From Dermabacteraceae bacterium TAE3-ERU27 (lineage in GTDB: Bacteria; Actinomycetota; Actinomycetes; Actinomycetales; Dermabacteraceae): a stretch of DNA of 64,000 bases. Where the stretch lies: assembly GCA_019218415.1 (NCBI GenBank), contig JAHUUL010000001.1:496001-560000 (forward strand). The letters are read 5' to 3'. Of this stretch, positions 32,667-42,390 are shown piece after piece. Position numbers and translations under genes: made by a program. The number at the start of each line of letters is the position of its first letter. The stretch's first letter is position 1. The notes below the pieces were generated by a model. It was not told the DNA's origin and ran no database searches. It was given only the letters and a program-made list of their open reading frames with translations.

Positions 32667-35600
32667 GTGATGTGGATGTTTGGGCGTAAGAAGAAGACGG
32701 ACACCGCACGTAACGCGAAGGATGACGCGTTTACGGAGACCTTTGCCGGGTTCGTAGAGGGGGACGAAGACTCCCTCGCAGATACCGCCGCGCCTGAAAA
32801 TGGACACGCGGAGGAGCCGACGCAGAGCGCTGCCGAAAGTGAGCGCGTGACCGAACGCGAACGCGGCGAAGAACCGGCGGCTAGCGTGACGAACACCGGC
32901 TCCCTAGACATCACGGCGCCTCCGCTAGAGGATTCCCTGGCCCCGCGCGATACCGCTCGCGTGGACGCGAGCCCGCGCAGCCGAGGCGATCTGGTCGGTG
33001 AAGCGCTTGGCGGGTGGAGTGCGGAGATCACCGCGGGTGCCGTGCGCCCCTCATTCCTGCACAATATGCGCGCCGCCACTCATTTCCTGGACCTGAGCAC
33101 CTCTCACCCCTCGGGGCTGGCGCAGCTATTGGCAGGACGGGGGCCGACGCGCCTGTCTTCGCTCGTGCGCGAGGTAGGCGCCCTGGCCGATGCGCGCCGC
33201 CACGCGCGCGCTATCCGCGAGACCGCGCAGCGTTACGCCGACGAAGCCGGACTCATCACCTGCCACCTCGCCATCGGTGAGGCGCGCTGGTACGACCCGC
33301 TGCAGCCGGTGCCTTTCCGTGCCCCGGTGCTGCTGCGGCCGATCATGCTTAACGTGCGCGGCAAGGCCCGTGAAGACATCGAACTGGTGCTCGATCAGAC
33401 CGTCGAACTAAACCCGTTCCTGCTCAAGAGCCTGCGCGACGCCGGGGTGGCGCTCGACGCACGTGCGCTGCTGGCGGGGATGGACGGGTTTGACCCGAAC
33501 CCGCTGCTGCAGATGTTCCGCTCGCTCGGCGAACCCCTGCCCGGTTTCACCGTGGATAACTCGCTTGTCGTCGGAAACCTGATTGATACTGCCGACTCCC
33601 TGGTCGATGATCTGAGCCAGCATCGCGGTGACTGGGCTGATAATCGCCTCATCGCGGCACTCGCCGGGGACAAGAGCGCGAGTGAGGAACTGCGGAATCA
33701 GTCCCTCAGCCCGGAACCGCCGCTCACCGAGGAATCTCTGATTAGCGCCGTGGACTCCGACGAGATGGCGGTCGTCTCCGCCGTCCTCGCGGGTGCCGAC
33801 GTAGCGGTCGAGACCGCCGCTGGAGCCGGGGTGGTAGATACCCTGATGAACCTGGCGCAGGAACTGCACATGCGCGGCAAAAACGTGCTGGTGCTCGCGC
33901 AGCGCCGCTCCAGCCTGCAACAGCTCGCGGCAGAGGCCGAGCGCAGGGGGATGCGTGACCTGGTGCTTGACCTTTCTCCGAGCGCCGCACTCCAGCGCAC
34001 CGCGAGCGAGGAACTGCGCACGGCTCTTTGCAGCGCGGGTAGCTACTCGCCCCCCGCCAGCCTGGAAGACGAATCGGAGCTGATTAACGCCAGGCAGGTA
34101 CTGACCGGCCACGTTGCCGCCATGCACCGGGTGCAGGAACCGTGGGGCGTAAGCGCTCACGATGCGCTGTCGGCACTGGCCGACCTCACCCGCAGGCGTC
34201 CGAGCCCGCGCACCAAGGTGCGGCTCTCCACGGAAGTTGCCGCTCGCATGGTGGGGGAAAACCGCGAGGAATACGCGGCCCTGTTGCGCGAAAGCGTGGA
34301 ATCCGGTGCGCTGAGCGATTCGGCTCGTGCCAGCGCCTGGTACGGCTGCACGATAACGACGGATACGCAGGCCAAGCGCGCTAGGGAGCTGGTGCAGCAG
34401 GTGAATGACTCCCTGCTGGAGGCGCTCAGCACCCGCATGGAACAGACGGGCTCCGCTATCGGGCTGCGCGACACCGCCACCCTGGATGAATGGCAGGCCC
34501 GACTGGAACTGCTGGTACAGCTACGCGAAGTATTGGCTGATTTCCAGCCCTCCGTGTTCGCGGCCCCGCTGGAAGACCTGGTTGCGGCCACCGCGACCAA
34601 GCAGTGGCGAAACGCCAACGGCATCGAGATGGGCTTCGGTGAACGCCGCCGCCTGGTGAAGCAGGCGCAGTCGCTGGTGCATCCGGGCGCACACATCGCG
34701 GATCTCTTCCCCAAGCTGGCGCAGGTGCGAGACGTGCGTGCCCGTTGGGTGAGCGTCTGCCAGGATCGCACCCGGCGCCCCAGCCTGCCGCAGGACATCG
34801 AGGCCTGCGAAACCCTGCGCAAGCGGGCGGAAAAGACCTTCGATGAGCTTTCCCTGCTGCTGCGCGGGGTTGAGGGAACGCAAAACCTGGCTCGTACCCC
34901 GCTTCCGGAACTGCGGAAACTTATGTCGGGGCTGCTTGCCGACGCGGATAGCCTGAACGATCTGCCGCGTCACACGAGCCTGCTGCGCAGGATCGAGTTC
35001 GAGGGGCTGAGCGAGTTCGCCGCCGACCTCGCGGAGCGTAACGTTTCCGTGGAACGCGTGGCCGATGAGCTTGAGCTGGCGTGGTGGCGCAGCGTGCTGG
35101 AGCACATCGCCGCCGCGGAACCGACCATCTCGCAGTACGACGGCGTCTCGCTAAGCCAGGTTTCGCAGACCTACCGCCGCCTGGACGCGGAACACATTTC
35201 CCGCTCCGCTTACGCGGTGCGCACCGCGAGCGATGCGGTTTTGGTGGACACGATGAAGGCGAACCCCGATACTTCGCGGGCGCTGATTCGCGATCTGTCG
35301 CGCGCCTCCAGCACGCCCCTGCGCGATCTCGCGGCCAAATACGAAAGCGTGATTTTCCGGGCGCTGCCCCTCTGGCTGGCCTCTCCCTACGTAGTGCCGC
35401 AGGTGATCCCGCCGGGCCGCCACTTCGATGTGGTTATCGTGGCCGACGCGGGCCGCCTGCCCACGGCGGCCGCCATTCCCGCGCTCGCCCGCGCGAAGCA
35501 GGTGGTGGCGATCGGCGACCCGTTCGATTACGCGGATACCGTAGCGACGGGCAGCGGGCTGCTGCTCGACGACATGCGCCGCGTGGGTGCCAGCGTAACC

Positions 35601-36860
35601 CTGCGCCGGGACGAGACCCCGGGGGCGGGCCGTCTGCGCCAGTTCGTGCGCGACGAACTCTTCGCGGGGCAGCTGCTGAGCGTGCCCAGCCCGTTGGCGG
35701 CGGAACCCGACCGGCTGGTAGTGGTGCCTAACGCGCGCGGCCCGGTGACTTCCGGCGAGGAACAGGTGGAAAGCACCGAGGCGGAGCTGAAGGCGGTAAC
35801 CGACCTGGTGATAGACCACGCGCGTACCCGCAGCCACCGCTCGCTCGCGGTACTAACCCTGACCCCGGCGCACGCCCACAAGGTGATGGCCCGGATCATG
35901 CAGACTGTTTCGGTTATCCCCAGCCTGAACGACTTCTTCGCGCCGGATTCCCCCGAGTTCTTCACGGTGCTGCCCGCGCAGCAGGCCAGCACGATCCTGC
36001 GTGACGACGTGATCGTCTCGCTCGGTTTCGGCAAAACGCCTCACGATCGCCTGATCCACAAGTTCGGGCCGCTTTCCGGTGACGGCGGCGTGAAGGCGCT
36101 GGCGTCGGTGATGACCCGCGCGCGCGGCCGCACGACCGTGGTGAGCGCTTTCGGCTCCGAAGATCTGGATCCGCACCGGCTGCGTACCGAAGGTGGGCGC
36201 AGGCTGCGTGAAATGCTGTGCCTGCTCGAAAAGACGCCGCAGGACGCCCCGCAACCCTCCCGCGCCGAACCGGACCCGCTGATCGCGGACCTGGCCGACA
36301 GGCTCTGGCGGCTCGGCCTGGTCGTGGAGACGGACTACGGCCACTGCGAGGATCGCATCGAACTCGCTCTCGGGCACCCTGACCTGCCCGGCCAGTTCCT
36401 GGTGGCGGTGGAGACGGACGGTGATCTGTACCTGAACACGCCGAGCCAGCGCGAACGCGATCGTTTGCGTGCCGAGCGCCTGGAGCGCGCGGGCTGGACC
36501 GTGGAACGGGTCTGGTCTTGGGCTCTGTTCATCAACCCGCAGGGCGAGGCGGAACGCATCGCCGCTGCCGTGGAGCGTGCGCGTAAGGAAGCGGTACAGG
36601 AACGCCCCGGCCTGGCGCACGCCGTGAACGTCCCCAAAAAGACCCTGAAGAAGCCGAAGATCGCGCCCGGGCATCCGCTCTCCTATTACGGATCGGAAGA
36701 CTTCGACGCGGTGGTGGACTACATCTGTTCCGACGGCGTGGCTCGCCTAGAGGACAACCTCGCGGCCGAGGTACGTGACTTCCTGGGCTTCACCCAGCGC
36801 ACTGTCCTGCTGGACATTTCCGTGGCCTCTGCGATCCGCCGTTACCAGGAGCGCCTGTGA
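32667..36860 (+). CDS. Helicase-like protein with degenerate P-loop and C-terminal MTES_1575-type nuclease
   Basis: A 1397-residue protein. An acidic, low-complexity N-terminus (1-110) is followed by a DUF4011-like helicase-fold region. The expected Walker A position (about residue 381, VETAAGAGVVDTLMN) lacks the GK[S/T], so ATP hydrolysis is doubtful. A later region (about 910-1150) still has Rossmann-like strands (FDVVIVADAGRLP, QVVAIGDPFDY). Residues about 1205-1310 match the MTES_1575 REase: DRIELAL, VAVETDGDLYLNTPSQRERD, RAGWTVERVWSWALFINP; these nuclease residues look intact. A winged-helix-like end follows. The start may be ATG 32670 or 32676. Such proteins may act in DNA repair or defence; there is no direct evidence here. 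Confidence 0.75.
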   Translation: MMWMFGRKKKTDTARNAKDDAFTETFAGFVEGDEDSLADTAAPENGHAEEPTQSAAESERVTERERGEEPAASVTNTGSLDITAPPLEDSLAPRDTARVDASPRSRGDLVGEALGGWSAEITAGAVRPSFLHNMRAATHFLDLSTSHPSGLAQLLAGRGPTRLSSLVREVGALADARRHARAIRETAQRYADEAGLITCHLAIGEARWYDPLQPVPFRAPVLLRPIMLNVRGKAREDIELVLDQTVELNPFLLKSLRDAGVALDARALLAGMDGFDPNPLLQMFRSLGEPLPGFTVDNSLVVGNLIDTADSLVDDLSQHRGDWADNRLIAALAGDKSASEELRNQSLSPEPPLTEESLISAVDSDEMAVVSAVLAGADVAVETAAGAGVVDTLMNLAQELHMRGKNVLVLAQRRSSLQQLAAEAERRGMRDLVLDLSPSAALQRTASEELRTALCSAGSYSPPASLEDESELINARQVLTGHVAAMHRVQEPWGVSAHDALSALADLTRRRPSPRTKVRLSTEVAARMVGENREEYAALLRESVESGALSDSARASAWYGCTITTDTQAKRARELVQQVNDSLLEALSTRMEQTGSAIGLRDTATLDEWQARLELLVQLREVLADFQPSVFAAPLEDLVAATATKQWRNANGIEMGFGERRRLVKQAQSLVHPGAHIADLFPKLAQVRDVRARWVSVCQDRTRRPSLPQDIEACETLRKRAEKTFDELSLLLRGVEGTQNLARTPLPELRKLMSGLLADADSLNDLPRHTSLLRRIEFEGLSEFAADLAERNVSVERVADELELAWWRSVLEHIAAAEPTISQYDGVSLSQVSQTYRRLDAEHISRSAYAVRTASDAVLVDTMKANPDTSRALIRDLSRASSTPLRDLAAKYESVIFRALPLWLASPYVVPQVIPPGRHFDVVIVADAGRLPTAAAIPALARAKQVVAIGDPFDYADTVATGSGLLLDDMRRVGASVTLRRDETPGAGRLRQFVRDELFAGQLLSVPSPLAAEPDRLVVVPNARGPVTSGEEQVESTEAELKAVTDLVIDHARTRSHRSLAVLTLTPAHAHKVMARIMQTVSVIPSLNDFFAPDSPEFFTVLPAQQASTILRDDVIVSLGFGKTPHDRLIHKFGPLSGDGGVKALASVMTRARGRTTVVSAFGSEDLDPHRLRTEGGRRLREMLCLLEKTPQDAPQPSRAEPDPLIADLADRLWRLGLVVETDYGHCEDRIELALGHPDLPGQFLVAVETDGDLYLNTPSQRERDRLRAERLERAGWTVERVWSWALFINPQGEAERIAAAVERARKEAVQERPGLAHAVNVPKKTLKKPKIAPGHPLSYYGSEDFDAVVDYICSDGVARLEDNLAAEVRDFLGFTQRTVLLDISVASAIRRYQERL

Positions 36861-37030
36861 GCGATAAGCGGGAGCGGGAGGGCACCCCGGCCCGCCCCGC
36901 GCCCGTGGTCGTCTCTTCCCTGACGGGAAAACCTATCGAGTGGCAGCCGCAGGCCCAGAAGGGTTCCGCTTCTGGCCGGGATCAAGAGATCCTGCGCGAC
37001 GTTCCTCCGCACTGGGGGAAGGGCGCTTAG
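36857..37030 (+). CDS. 57-residue protein with DVPPHWG ending
   Basis: GTG 36857 overlaps the helicase stop codon by four bases (GTGA), so it would be translated by coupling. The 57-residue product contains SSLTGKPIEW and ends ILRDVPPHWGKGA; this C-terminal DVPPHWG motif recurs in small actinobacterial proteins, as far as I recall. No function is known. It overlaps an antisense ORF at 36933-37151 by about 98 bases. Confidence 0.55.
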   Translation: MSDKREREGTPARPAPVVVSSLTGKPIEWQPQAQKGSASGRDQEILRDVPPHWGKGA

Positions 37031-37151
37031 CGGGCTGCTGCGCCGCGTCTGGCGGGGTGCAGCCTTCCGGGCCGCAGCTCGGCCCGCTGGCTATCCCTAG
37101 CCCGAGCGGATCGAACGGGTCGTAATCTGCCGATTCTGCCTGCTTACTCAT
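36933..37151 (-). CDS. Possible 72-residue protein with CGPEGC motif
   Basis: ATG 37151 opens MSKQAESADYDPFDPLGLG and has a CGPEGC pair at residues 26-31, which looks like a real small-protein start divergent from proC. The second half (Pro/Arg-rich) overlaps the DVPPHWG ORF antisense and may be a shadow. The ribosome-binding site is weak. Either this ORF is real and shorter, or it is spurious. Confidence 0.35.
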   Translation of the reverse strand: MSKQAESADYDPFDPLGLGIASGPSCGPEGCTPPDAAQQPAKRPSPSAEERRAGSLDPGQKRNPSGPAAATR

Positions 37152-37185
37152 AGGTCAAGCCTATTCACCGGCTTCGGGACGGGCA

Positions 37186-37191
37186 TAGGCT
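37186..37191 (+). promoter_or_regulatory. Leaderless-type -10 element of proC
   Basis: TAGGCT ends six bases before ATG 37198; no ribosome-binding site is present. Confidence 0.55.
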
Positions 37192-37197
37192 GGGAAC

Positions 37198-38013
37198 ATG
37201 AGCGAACTAAAAGACCTCAACATCCTTTGCGTCGGCGCTGGCAACATGGGGGCTCCCGTGGTGCGCGCTTTCCTGGCTTCGGGGGCCAACCCGGAGCGCG
37301 TGTTCGTACGTAATTCTTCCGACGAATCGAGCGTCACCGCATCGGAACGCCTCGGCGTGCAGCCGGTTTCCCAGGAGGAACTGTCCGCTGTCGCGTTTAA
37401 GGCCGACGTGGTGGTGCTGGGCGTTAAGCCGCAGTTCGCCTGCTCCGTGGCGCGCGCGCTCAGTAACGACATGCACGAGAACGCGACCCTGATTTCGGTA
37501 GCCGCCGGTGTCACCATCGCGCAGCTCACCGACGCCGTGGGGGAGGGCGTGCGGATCGTGCGCGCGATGCCGAACACCCCGATTGAGGTTGGCAGCGGCG
37601 TGGTGGCGCTCTTCGGAGGCGACGCCTCCGCGCGCGAACTGGCCGCCGAACTGTTCGCGCAGGCCGGTGAGGTGGTGGAACTTGATGAATCGTTGGTGCA
37701 CGCGGAGATCGCGGCCGCCGGCAGCGCGAGCGCCTTCGTGTTCTACCTGATCGAAGCGATGATCGATAACGCGGTGCGGCTCGGCCTGAAGCGTCCCGAC
37801 GTGGAGCGGATGGTGCTGGCTACCTTCGAGGGTAGCGCCCGCCTGCTGCGCGAGAACGGCACCCATCCGGCGGTGGCGCGCGCCGCCGTTTGTTCCCCCG
37901 GCGGCACCACCGCGCAGGGAGTGGCGGAGCTCGACGCCCACGGAGTCCGCGCGGGTATCTCCGCCGCCATGCAGGCCGCCGCGGATACCTCGCGCCGGAT
38001 GGCCGGCGAATAG
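37198..38013 (+). CDS. proC: Pyrroline-5-carboxylate reductase
   Basis: A 271-residue enzyme that makes proline by NAD(P)H reduction of pyrroline-5-carboxylate. The N-terminal dinucleotide motif is GAGNMGAPVVRAFLASG, with VLGVKPQ and RAMPNTP following; the C-terminal dimer domain has AAAGSASAFVFYLIEAM and SPGGTTAQGVAELDAHG, the family signature. Start ATG 37198 is likely leaderless. It ends at a strong bidirectional terminator shared with the converging ktrA. Confidence 0.95.
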   Translation: MSELKDLNILCVGAGNMGAPVVRAFLASGANPERVFVRNSSDESSVTASERLGVQPVSQEELSAVAFKADVVVLGVKPQFACSVARALSNDMHENATLISVAAGVTIAQLTDAVGEGVRIVRAMPNTPIEVGSGVVALFGGDASARELAAELFAQAGEVVELDESLVHAEIAAAGSASAFVFYLIEAMIDNAVRLGLKRPDVERMVLATFEGSARLLRENGTHPAVARAAVCSPGGTTAQGVAELDAHGVRAGISAAMQAAADTSRRMAGE

Positions 38014-38037
38014 CCGTTCTCGGTCGCCACGAAAGCA

Positions 38038-38073
38038 AAAGCCCCCTCCCGTAATCAATCGGGAGGGGGCTTT
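38038..38073. terminator. Bidirectional terminator between proC and ktrA
   Basis: A perfect 14-base inverted repeat (38038-38051 and 38060-38073) with A/T ends and an 8-base loop. Confidence 0.9.
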
Positions 38074-38101
38074 GCTTGGTACCTATCGGCCCGCGAGCGT
38101 T

Positions 38102-38764
38102 CTAGGGGCGGCTGGCGAACCGCTCGATCAGTTCCGTGTTACCGGAAACAATCAGCAGATCGTGCGGGGAAACCTTGGTGGTCGGCTCCGCATAGGTGAA
38201 GTCGCGCCCCGGCGATTTCACGCCGACCACGGTCACGCCGTACTTACCGCGAATGTCAGATTCGGAAAGGGTGAAGCCCTGAGTCTCGCGCGGCGGGCGC
38301 ATCTTCACGATCGCGAAGCCGTCGTCGAACTCGATGTAGTCGATGAGCCGCCCGTTCACCAGGTGCGCCACGCGCTTGCCGGCATCCTTTTCGGGGAACA
38401 CGACGTGATGGCAGCCGATGCGCTCCAGGATCTTCCCGTGGGCCTGCGAGATCGCCTTCGCCCAGATCACGGGCCTGCCGAGGTCCACCAGGTTCGCGGA
38501 GATAAGCACACTCGCCTCGATGGAGGTGCCGACGCCGACGACGGCCACGGAAAAGTCGGCTGCCCCCACCTGGCTGAGCGCATCCATGTTGGTGGCGTCG
38601 GCCTGCACGACGTGGGTGAGGCGGCCCGAGTATTCCTGTACCAGATCGGGATCGGAATCCATCGCGAGCACGTTGGTGCCCAGTTCCTCCAGGGTGAGGG
38701 CGATAGACGCCCCGAAACGGCCCAGGCCGATTACCAGCGTGCCGCTGTCTTTGTGGCGTGCCAC
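38102..38764 (-). CDS. ktrA: Potassium uptake regulatory subunit (RCK domain)
   Basis: A 220-residue cytoplasmic ring-forming subunit that gates KtrB in response to nucleotides. The TrkA-N/RCK Rossmann motif is GLGRFGASIALTL with acidic MDSDPDLV at the second strand; the C-terminal TrkA-C domain covers about residues 140-220 (FTLSESDIRGKYGVTVVGV). GTG 38764 has GGAGG ten bases upstream. It lies 62 bases after ktrB on the same strand, an operon in the order ktrB-ktrA. Confidence 0.92.
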   Translation of the reverse strand: MARHKDSGTLVIGLGRFGASIALTLEELGTNVLAMDSDPDLVQEYSGRLTHVVQADATNMDALSQVGAADFSVAVVGVGTSIEASVLISANLVDLGRPVIWAKAISQAHGKILERIGCHHVVFPEKDAGKRVAHLVNGRLIDYIEFDDGFAIVKMRPPRETQGFTLSESDIRGKYGVTVVGVKSPGRDFTYAEPTTKVSPHDLLIVSGNTELIERFASRP

Positions 38765-38826
38765 CTTGCTACCTCCGGGTGTTTTGGGTCTGGGTACAGC
38801 CTAGCCGGGCTGCTTGGGAGTGGGCG

Positions 38827-40239
38827 TTAACCGACCGTGGGGGATTCGGCGGGCAGGCGCAGCACCCTGCCGCGTTCGCGCAGGGCCAGGGCCGCGCCCA
38901 GGGTCATGGGGCCGACGCGACCCGCGTACATGCAGACGATGATGACGTATTTGGCGGAGGTCGGCAGGGCCGGGGTGATACCGGTGGAAAGCCCCACCGT
39001 GCCGTAGGCCGAAAGCACCTCGAACATCAGCCTGTCCAGCGGGAACGGGGTGAGGCGCACCATCAGCCAGGTGGCGGAGAAGATTACCACGGCGCTCACC
39101 ACCAGCACGGCGATGGCCTGACGGATGGTTTCCTGCGGGATGCGGCGGTGGAAGATCTCCACGTCCCGGTCACCCCGCGCCTCGGCGATGATGGAGAGCA
39201 CCAGCAGGGCGAAGGTTGTCACCTTGATACCACCGCCGGTGGAACCGGAGCCGCCGCCGATGAACATGAGGGCGTCCAACAGCAGCCAGGTTTCCGGGTG
39301 GAAGTTCCCGATATCCAGGGTGGCTAGGCCACCGGAACGCGGCATCACCGAGGCGAAAGCGCTCGCCAGGATCTTCGTGCCGAAAGAATGTTCACCCAGC
39401 GTGGCCGGGTTGGACCATTCCATCGCGAGGATGCCGAAGAAACCGACGACGAACAGGATCGCGCTGGTAGAGAGCGTCAGCTTCGCGTGCAGCGACCAGT
39501 GCTTCGGGTGGCGCAGGTTGCGCACCACCACCAGGATCACCGGGAAGCCGAGGGCACCGACGAACACCGCGAGGGCCACGGGGATCGAGAACCAGGGGTC
39601 GTCAACGTACTGTTCCACGCCGCCCGCCTCGGGCACGAAGCCCGCGTTATTGAACGCGCTGATCGCGTAGAAGGCCCCGTTGAAGAGCGCCGTGCCGAGG
39701 TCGGAATCGCGGCGGATCAGGTTAGGGGTAATCAGCAGGAACGTCAGCAGCTCGAAAGAAGTTGCGGTGATGACGATGGTGCGCAGCACCCCGCCCACCT
39801 CGGCCAGTTTTTCGGCTTTGGTTTCCTGCGCGGTGATGATCTTCTGGGCCAGGCCCATGTGCCTAGACACGGAAAGGCCCAGCAGGGAGGCCAGGGTGAG
39901 CACGCCCAACCCGCCGATCTTCATGGCGAACATGAGCACGACCAGGCCGAAAGTTGACCAGTGGGTGGCGGTATCTACCGTGGTAAGGCCGGTGACGCAG
40001 ACGGCCGACATCGCGGTGAAGAGCGCATCCACGAAACGGGTCTCTTCACCCGCAACGTGCGAAATCGGCAGCATCAGCAGGAAGGTGAAGATCGCGATTA
40101 GGGCGCTGAAAATGATTAGCGTCAACCGCGCCGGGGTGGAGCGCGCAGCCTCCTGCATCGTGTCGCGGACAAGCTCTTTGAGGCGCGCGATAGAGCGCGT
40201 CAAAGCACCGCTGCGGTGGGTTGGCTGGCTGTCGGACAC
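38827..40239 (-). CDS. ktrB: Potassium transporter membrane subunit
   Basis: A 470-residue membrane protein of the Trk/Ktr/HKT superfamily with four M-P-M repeats. Selectivity-filter loops are visible as VTGLTT, NNAGF, GSTGGG and GTVGLSTG. The cytoplasmic N-terminus is about 35 residues. Together with KtrA it takes up K+, probably Na+-coupled, for osmotic and pH balance. It is divergent from the GTPase pair beginning at 40375. Confidence 0.93.
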   Translation of the reverse strand: MSDSQPTHRSGALTRSIARLKELVRDTMQEAARSTPARLTLIIFSALIAIFTFLLMLPISHVAGEETRFVDALFTAMSAVCVTGLTTVDTATHWSTFGLVVLMFAMKIGGLGVLTLASLLGLSVSRHMGLAQKIITAQETKAEKLAEVGGVLRTIVITATSFELLTFLLITPNLIRRDSDLGTALFNGAFYAISAFNNAGFVPEAGGVEQYVDDPWFSIPVALAVFVGALGFPVILVVVRNLRHPKHWSLHAKLTLSTSAILFVVGFFGILAMEWSNPATLGEHSFGTKILASAFASVMPRSGGLATLDIGNFHPETWLLLDALMFIGGGSGSTGGGIKVTTFALLVLSIIAEARGDRDVEIFHRRIPQETIRQAIAVLVVSAVVIFSATWLMVRLTPFPLDRLMFEVLSAYGTVGLSTGITPALPTSAKYVIIVCMYAGRVGPMTLGAALALRERGRVLRLPAESPTVG

Positions 40240-40374
40240 TCTCGCTCCGTCGGATTGCGGTTAGGGGGCGCGGGGCGGCGCGAGCCGCGTGGACGATTCT
40301 ACGCTGCCGCCGCCTGTGATGGGGGTTACGGTCTGCCCGTGGCCCTTGTGGCATTCAACTGACAAAATGGGGGA

Positions 40375-42390
40375 GTGGAAGAACACGAGAAGCGCCCCAT
40401 CCGTCCCTGGGAGAAGCGCGCCCGCGAAGAACGCGGTGCGAGCGACGAACCGCAGCAGGTGGTCGCGCCAGCCGCGCGCCCGCAGAACGTAGCCCCGCGC
40501 GCAGCGCAGCCCGCTACTTCGCTCACGTTCCAGGCCCCGGAAACCACCGTGACCCCCAGCAGCGAGAACGAAGTTATGCTCGCCGAGGTCAGCCAGCACC
40601 TGCGCGACGTTTCCCTGCCGCTGGAGGTGGACGGGGTGGACGAGGCCCGCGCCAACGTGCGCGCCGCCACCCTGCGGCTTGAGGACCACGTTATTCCCCG
40701 CTACCGCAGCCTGGAAGCCCCGCTCTTGACCGTGGTGGGCGGCTCTACCGGGGCGGGTAAATCTACCCTGGTAAACGCGCTCGTCGGGCACCCCGTGACG
40801 CGCGCGGGCGCGGTTCGCCCCACCACTCGCCAGCCGATCCTGCTGCACCACCCCCGCGATGCCCACTGGTTCCAGGGACGCCGCATCCTGCCCGGCCTGG
40901 CGCGGGTGAGCGGCAGCGTGCGCCGGGACGTGGACGCCGCCGAGCTGCGCGACGCGGCGCAGCGCGAGCACGCGAACGCCTCCGAAGTAACCTCCCTCAT
41001 GCTGGTGGCCGACGCCGCGCTGCCGCGTTACGTCGCACTGCTGGACGCCCCGGACATCGACTCCGTATCAGCGCACAACCGCCGCCTGGCCGCCCAGCTG
41101 CTGCGCGCGGCGGACCTGTGGATTTTTGTTACCACCGCGAACCGTTACGCGGACGCCGCCCCCTGGGCGATGCTGCGCGAGGCGGCAAAGCGCGACATCA
41201 CCGTGGTGGTGGTGCTGAGCCGCGTCCCTGGCGATACACAGGTGCGGGCCGACATCACGGCTGACCTACGCGCGATGCTGGAACGCGAGGGGCTGGCCGA
41301 CGCGCAGCTGTTCGTGGTGCCCGAGGCCGAGCTTGACGAGCGCGGCATGCTCCCGGCGGCGGAGGTCGCGCCCCTGGCCGACTGGCTGGGAGACCTGGCC
41401 GCCAACCCCGGACGTCGCGCCGCGATCGCCCGCCGCACCCTGGCGGGCGCGCTCGGCGAGGTTTCCGCTAGCGTGCAGGACGCGGCCGAGGCGCTGGAAA
41501 AGCAGCGCGCGGAGGCCGATCACCTGGCGCAGCAGGTGCGCGACGAGTTCGCGGACGCCGCTAAACGGGTGGAACAGGCCGCGAGCGACGGTTCGCTGCT
41601 GCGCGGCGAGGTGCTGGCGCGCTGGCACGACGTGATCGGCACCGGCGAATGGATCCGTGGCATCGAATCCTGGTTTGGCCGTGCCCGCGACAAGGTGAGC
41701 GATTTCTTCAAGGGCCGCCCCGCGCCCGCCGTAAAGGTGGAGCACGCGCTGGAGAGCGGCCTGCGGGCCGTCGTGGTGGAAGAAGCCGCCCGCGCGGCGG
41801 AGGCGGCTGCGGAACGCTGGTCGCACAGCCGCAGCACCTCCCAGCTCACCGCCGGAAAAGACCTGGCGCGGATCCCGCATTCGTTCTCGGACGAAGTGGC
41901 CGCGGCCATCCGTGCCTGGCAGAGCGACGTGCTCGATCTAGTTTCTAGCGAGGGTCTGAGCAAGCGCGCCCGCGCCCGCATGATCTCGCTCGGCGTGAAC
42001 GTGGTCGGCATCGCCCTGATGGTGGTCGTGTTTGCCTCTACCGCCTTCATCCCGACCGGCCTGGAGGTCGGCGCGGGGGCGACGGTCGCGGTCGTCGGCC
42101 AGAAACTGCTGGAGACGATCTTCGGTGACGATGCGGTCCGCCGCTTGACCAAGGTGGCGCGCGCGAAGCTGGACGAACGCATCAAGGCGCTGCTGGACGC
42201 GCGCGCCGAGGTGTTCCTCGCGGCCCTCGCGGAATCCGCCCACGTGGGTGATCCCGCAGCGCTGCACGCCGACGCGCGACGCCTGCGGGAGCTGGCCGAG
42301 GAACTGATCCCGGCGGCGCGCGAGGCGGCAGCGGGGAACGTCGCAGCCGAACCGGAAGCAACCGCAACGCAGGAAGGAGGGGAGCTATGA
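40375..42390 (+). CDS. Membrane-anchored GTPase, dynamin-like (first of pair)
   Basis: A 671-residue protein. The P-loop is GGSTGAGKSTLVNALVG at residues about 121-137 and the G3-like motif is LLDAPDIDS. The G4 motif is not a normal NKxD (VVLSRVPGD), so nucleotide specificity is uncertain. A long coiled-coil/helical middle follows, then a pair of membrane helices at about 540-580, and a C-terminal helical segment. The layout matches bacterial dynamin-like proteins that remodel membranes. It overlaps the next GTPase by four bases (ATGA) and starts at GTG 40375 with a CAAAAT -10-like hexamer six bases upstream. Confidence 0.75.
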   Translation: MEEHEKRPIRPWEKRAREERGASDEPQQVVAPAARPQNVAPRAAQPATSLTFQAPETTVTPSSENEVMLAEVSQHLRDVSLPLEVDGVDEARANVRAATLRLEDHVIPRYRSLEAPLLTVVGGSTGAGKSTLVNALVGHPVTRAGAVRPTTRQPILLHHPRDAHWFQGRRILPGLARVSGSVRRDVDAAELRDAAQREHANASEVTSLMLVADAALPRYVALLDAPDIDSVSAHNRRLAAQLLRAADLWIFVTTANRYADAAPWAMLREAAKRDITVVVVLSRVPGDTQVRADITADLRAMLEREGLADAQLFVVPEAELDERGMLPAAEVAPLADWLGDLAANPGRRAAIARRTLAGALGEVSASVQDAAEALEKQRAEADHLAQQVRDEFADAAKRVEQAASDGSLLRGEVLARWHDVIGTGEWIRGIESWFGRARDKVSDFFKGRPAPAVKVEHALESGLRAVVVEEAARAAEAAAERWSHSRSTSQLTAGKDLARIPHSFSDEVAAAIRAWQSDVLDLVSSEGLSKRARARMISLGVNVVGIALMVVVFASTAFIPTGLEVGAGATVAVVGQKLLETIFGDDAVRRLTKVARAKLDERIKALLDARAEVFLAALAESAHVGDPAALHADARRLRELAEELIPAAREAAAGNVAAEPEATATQEGGEL

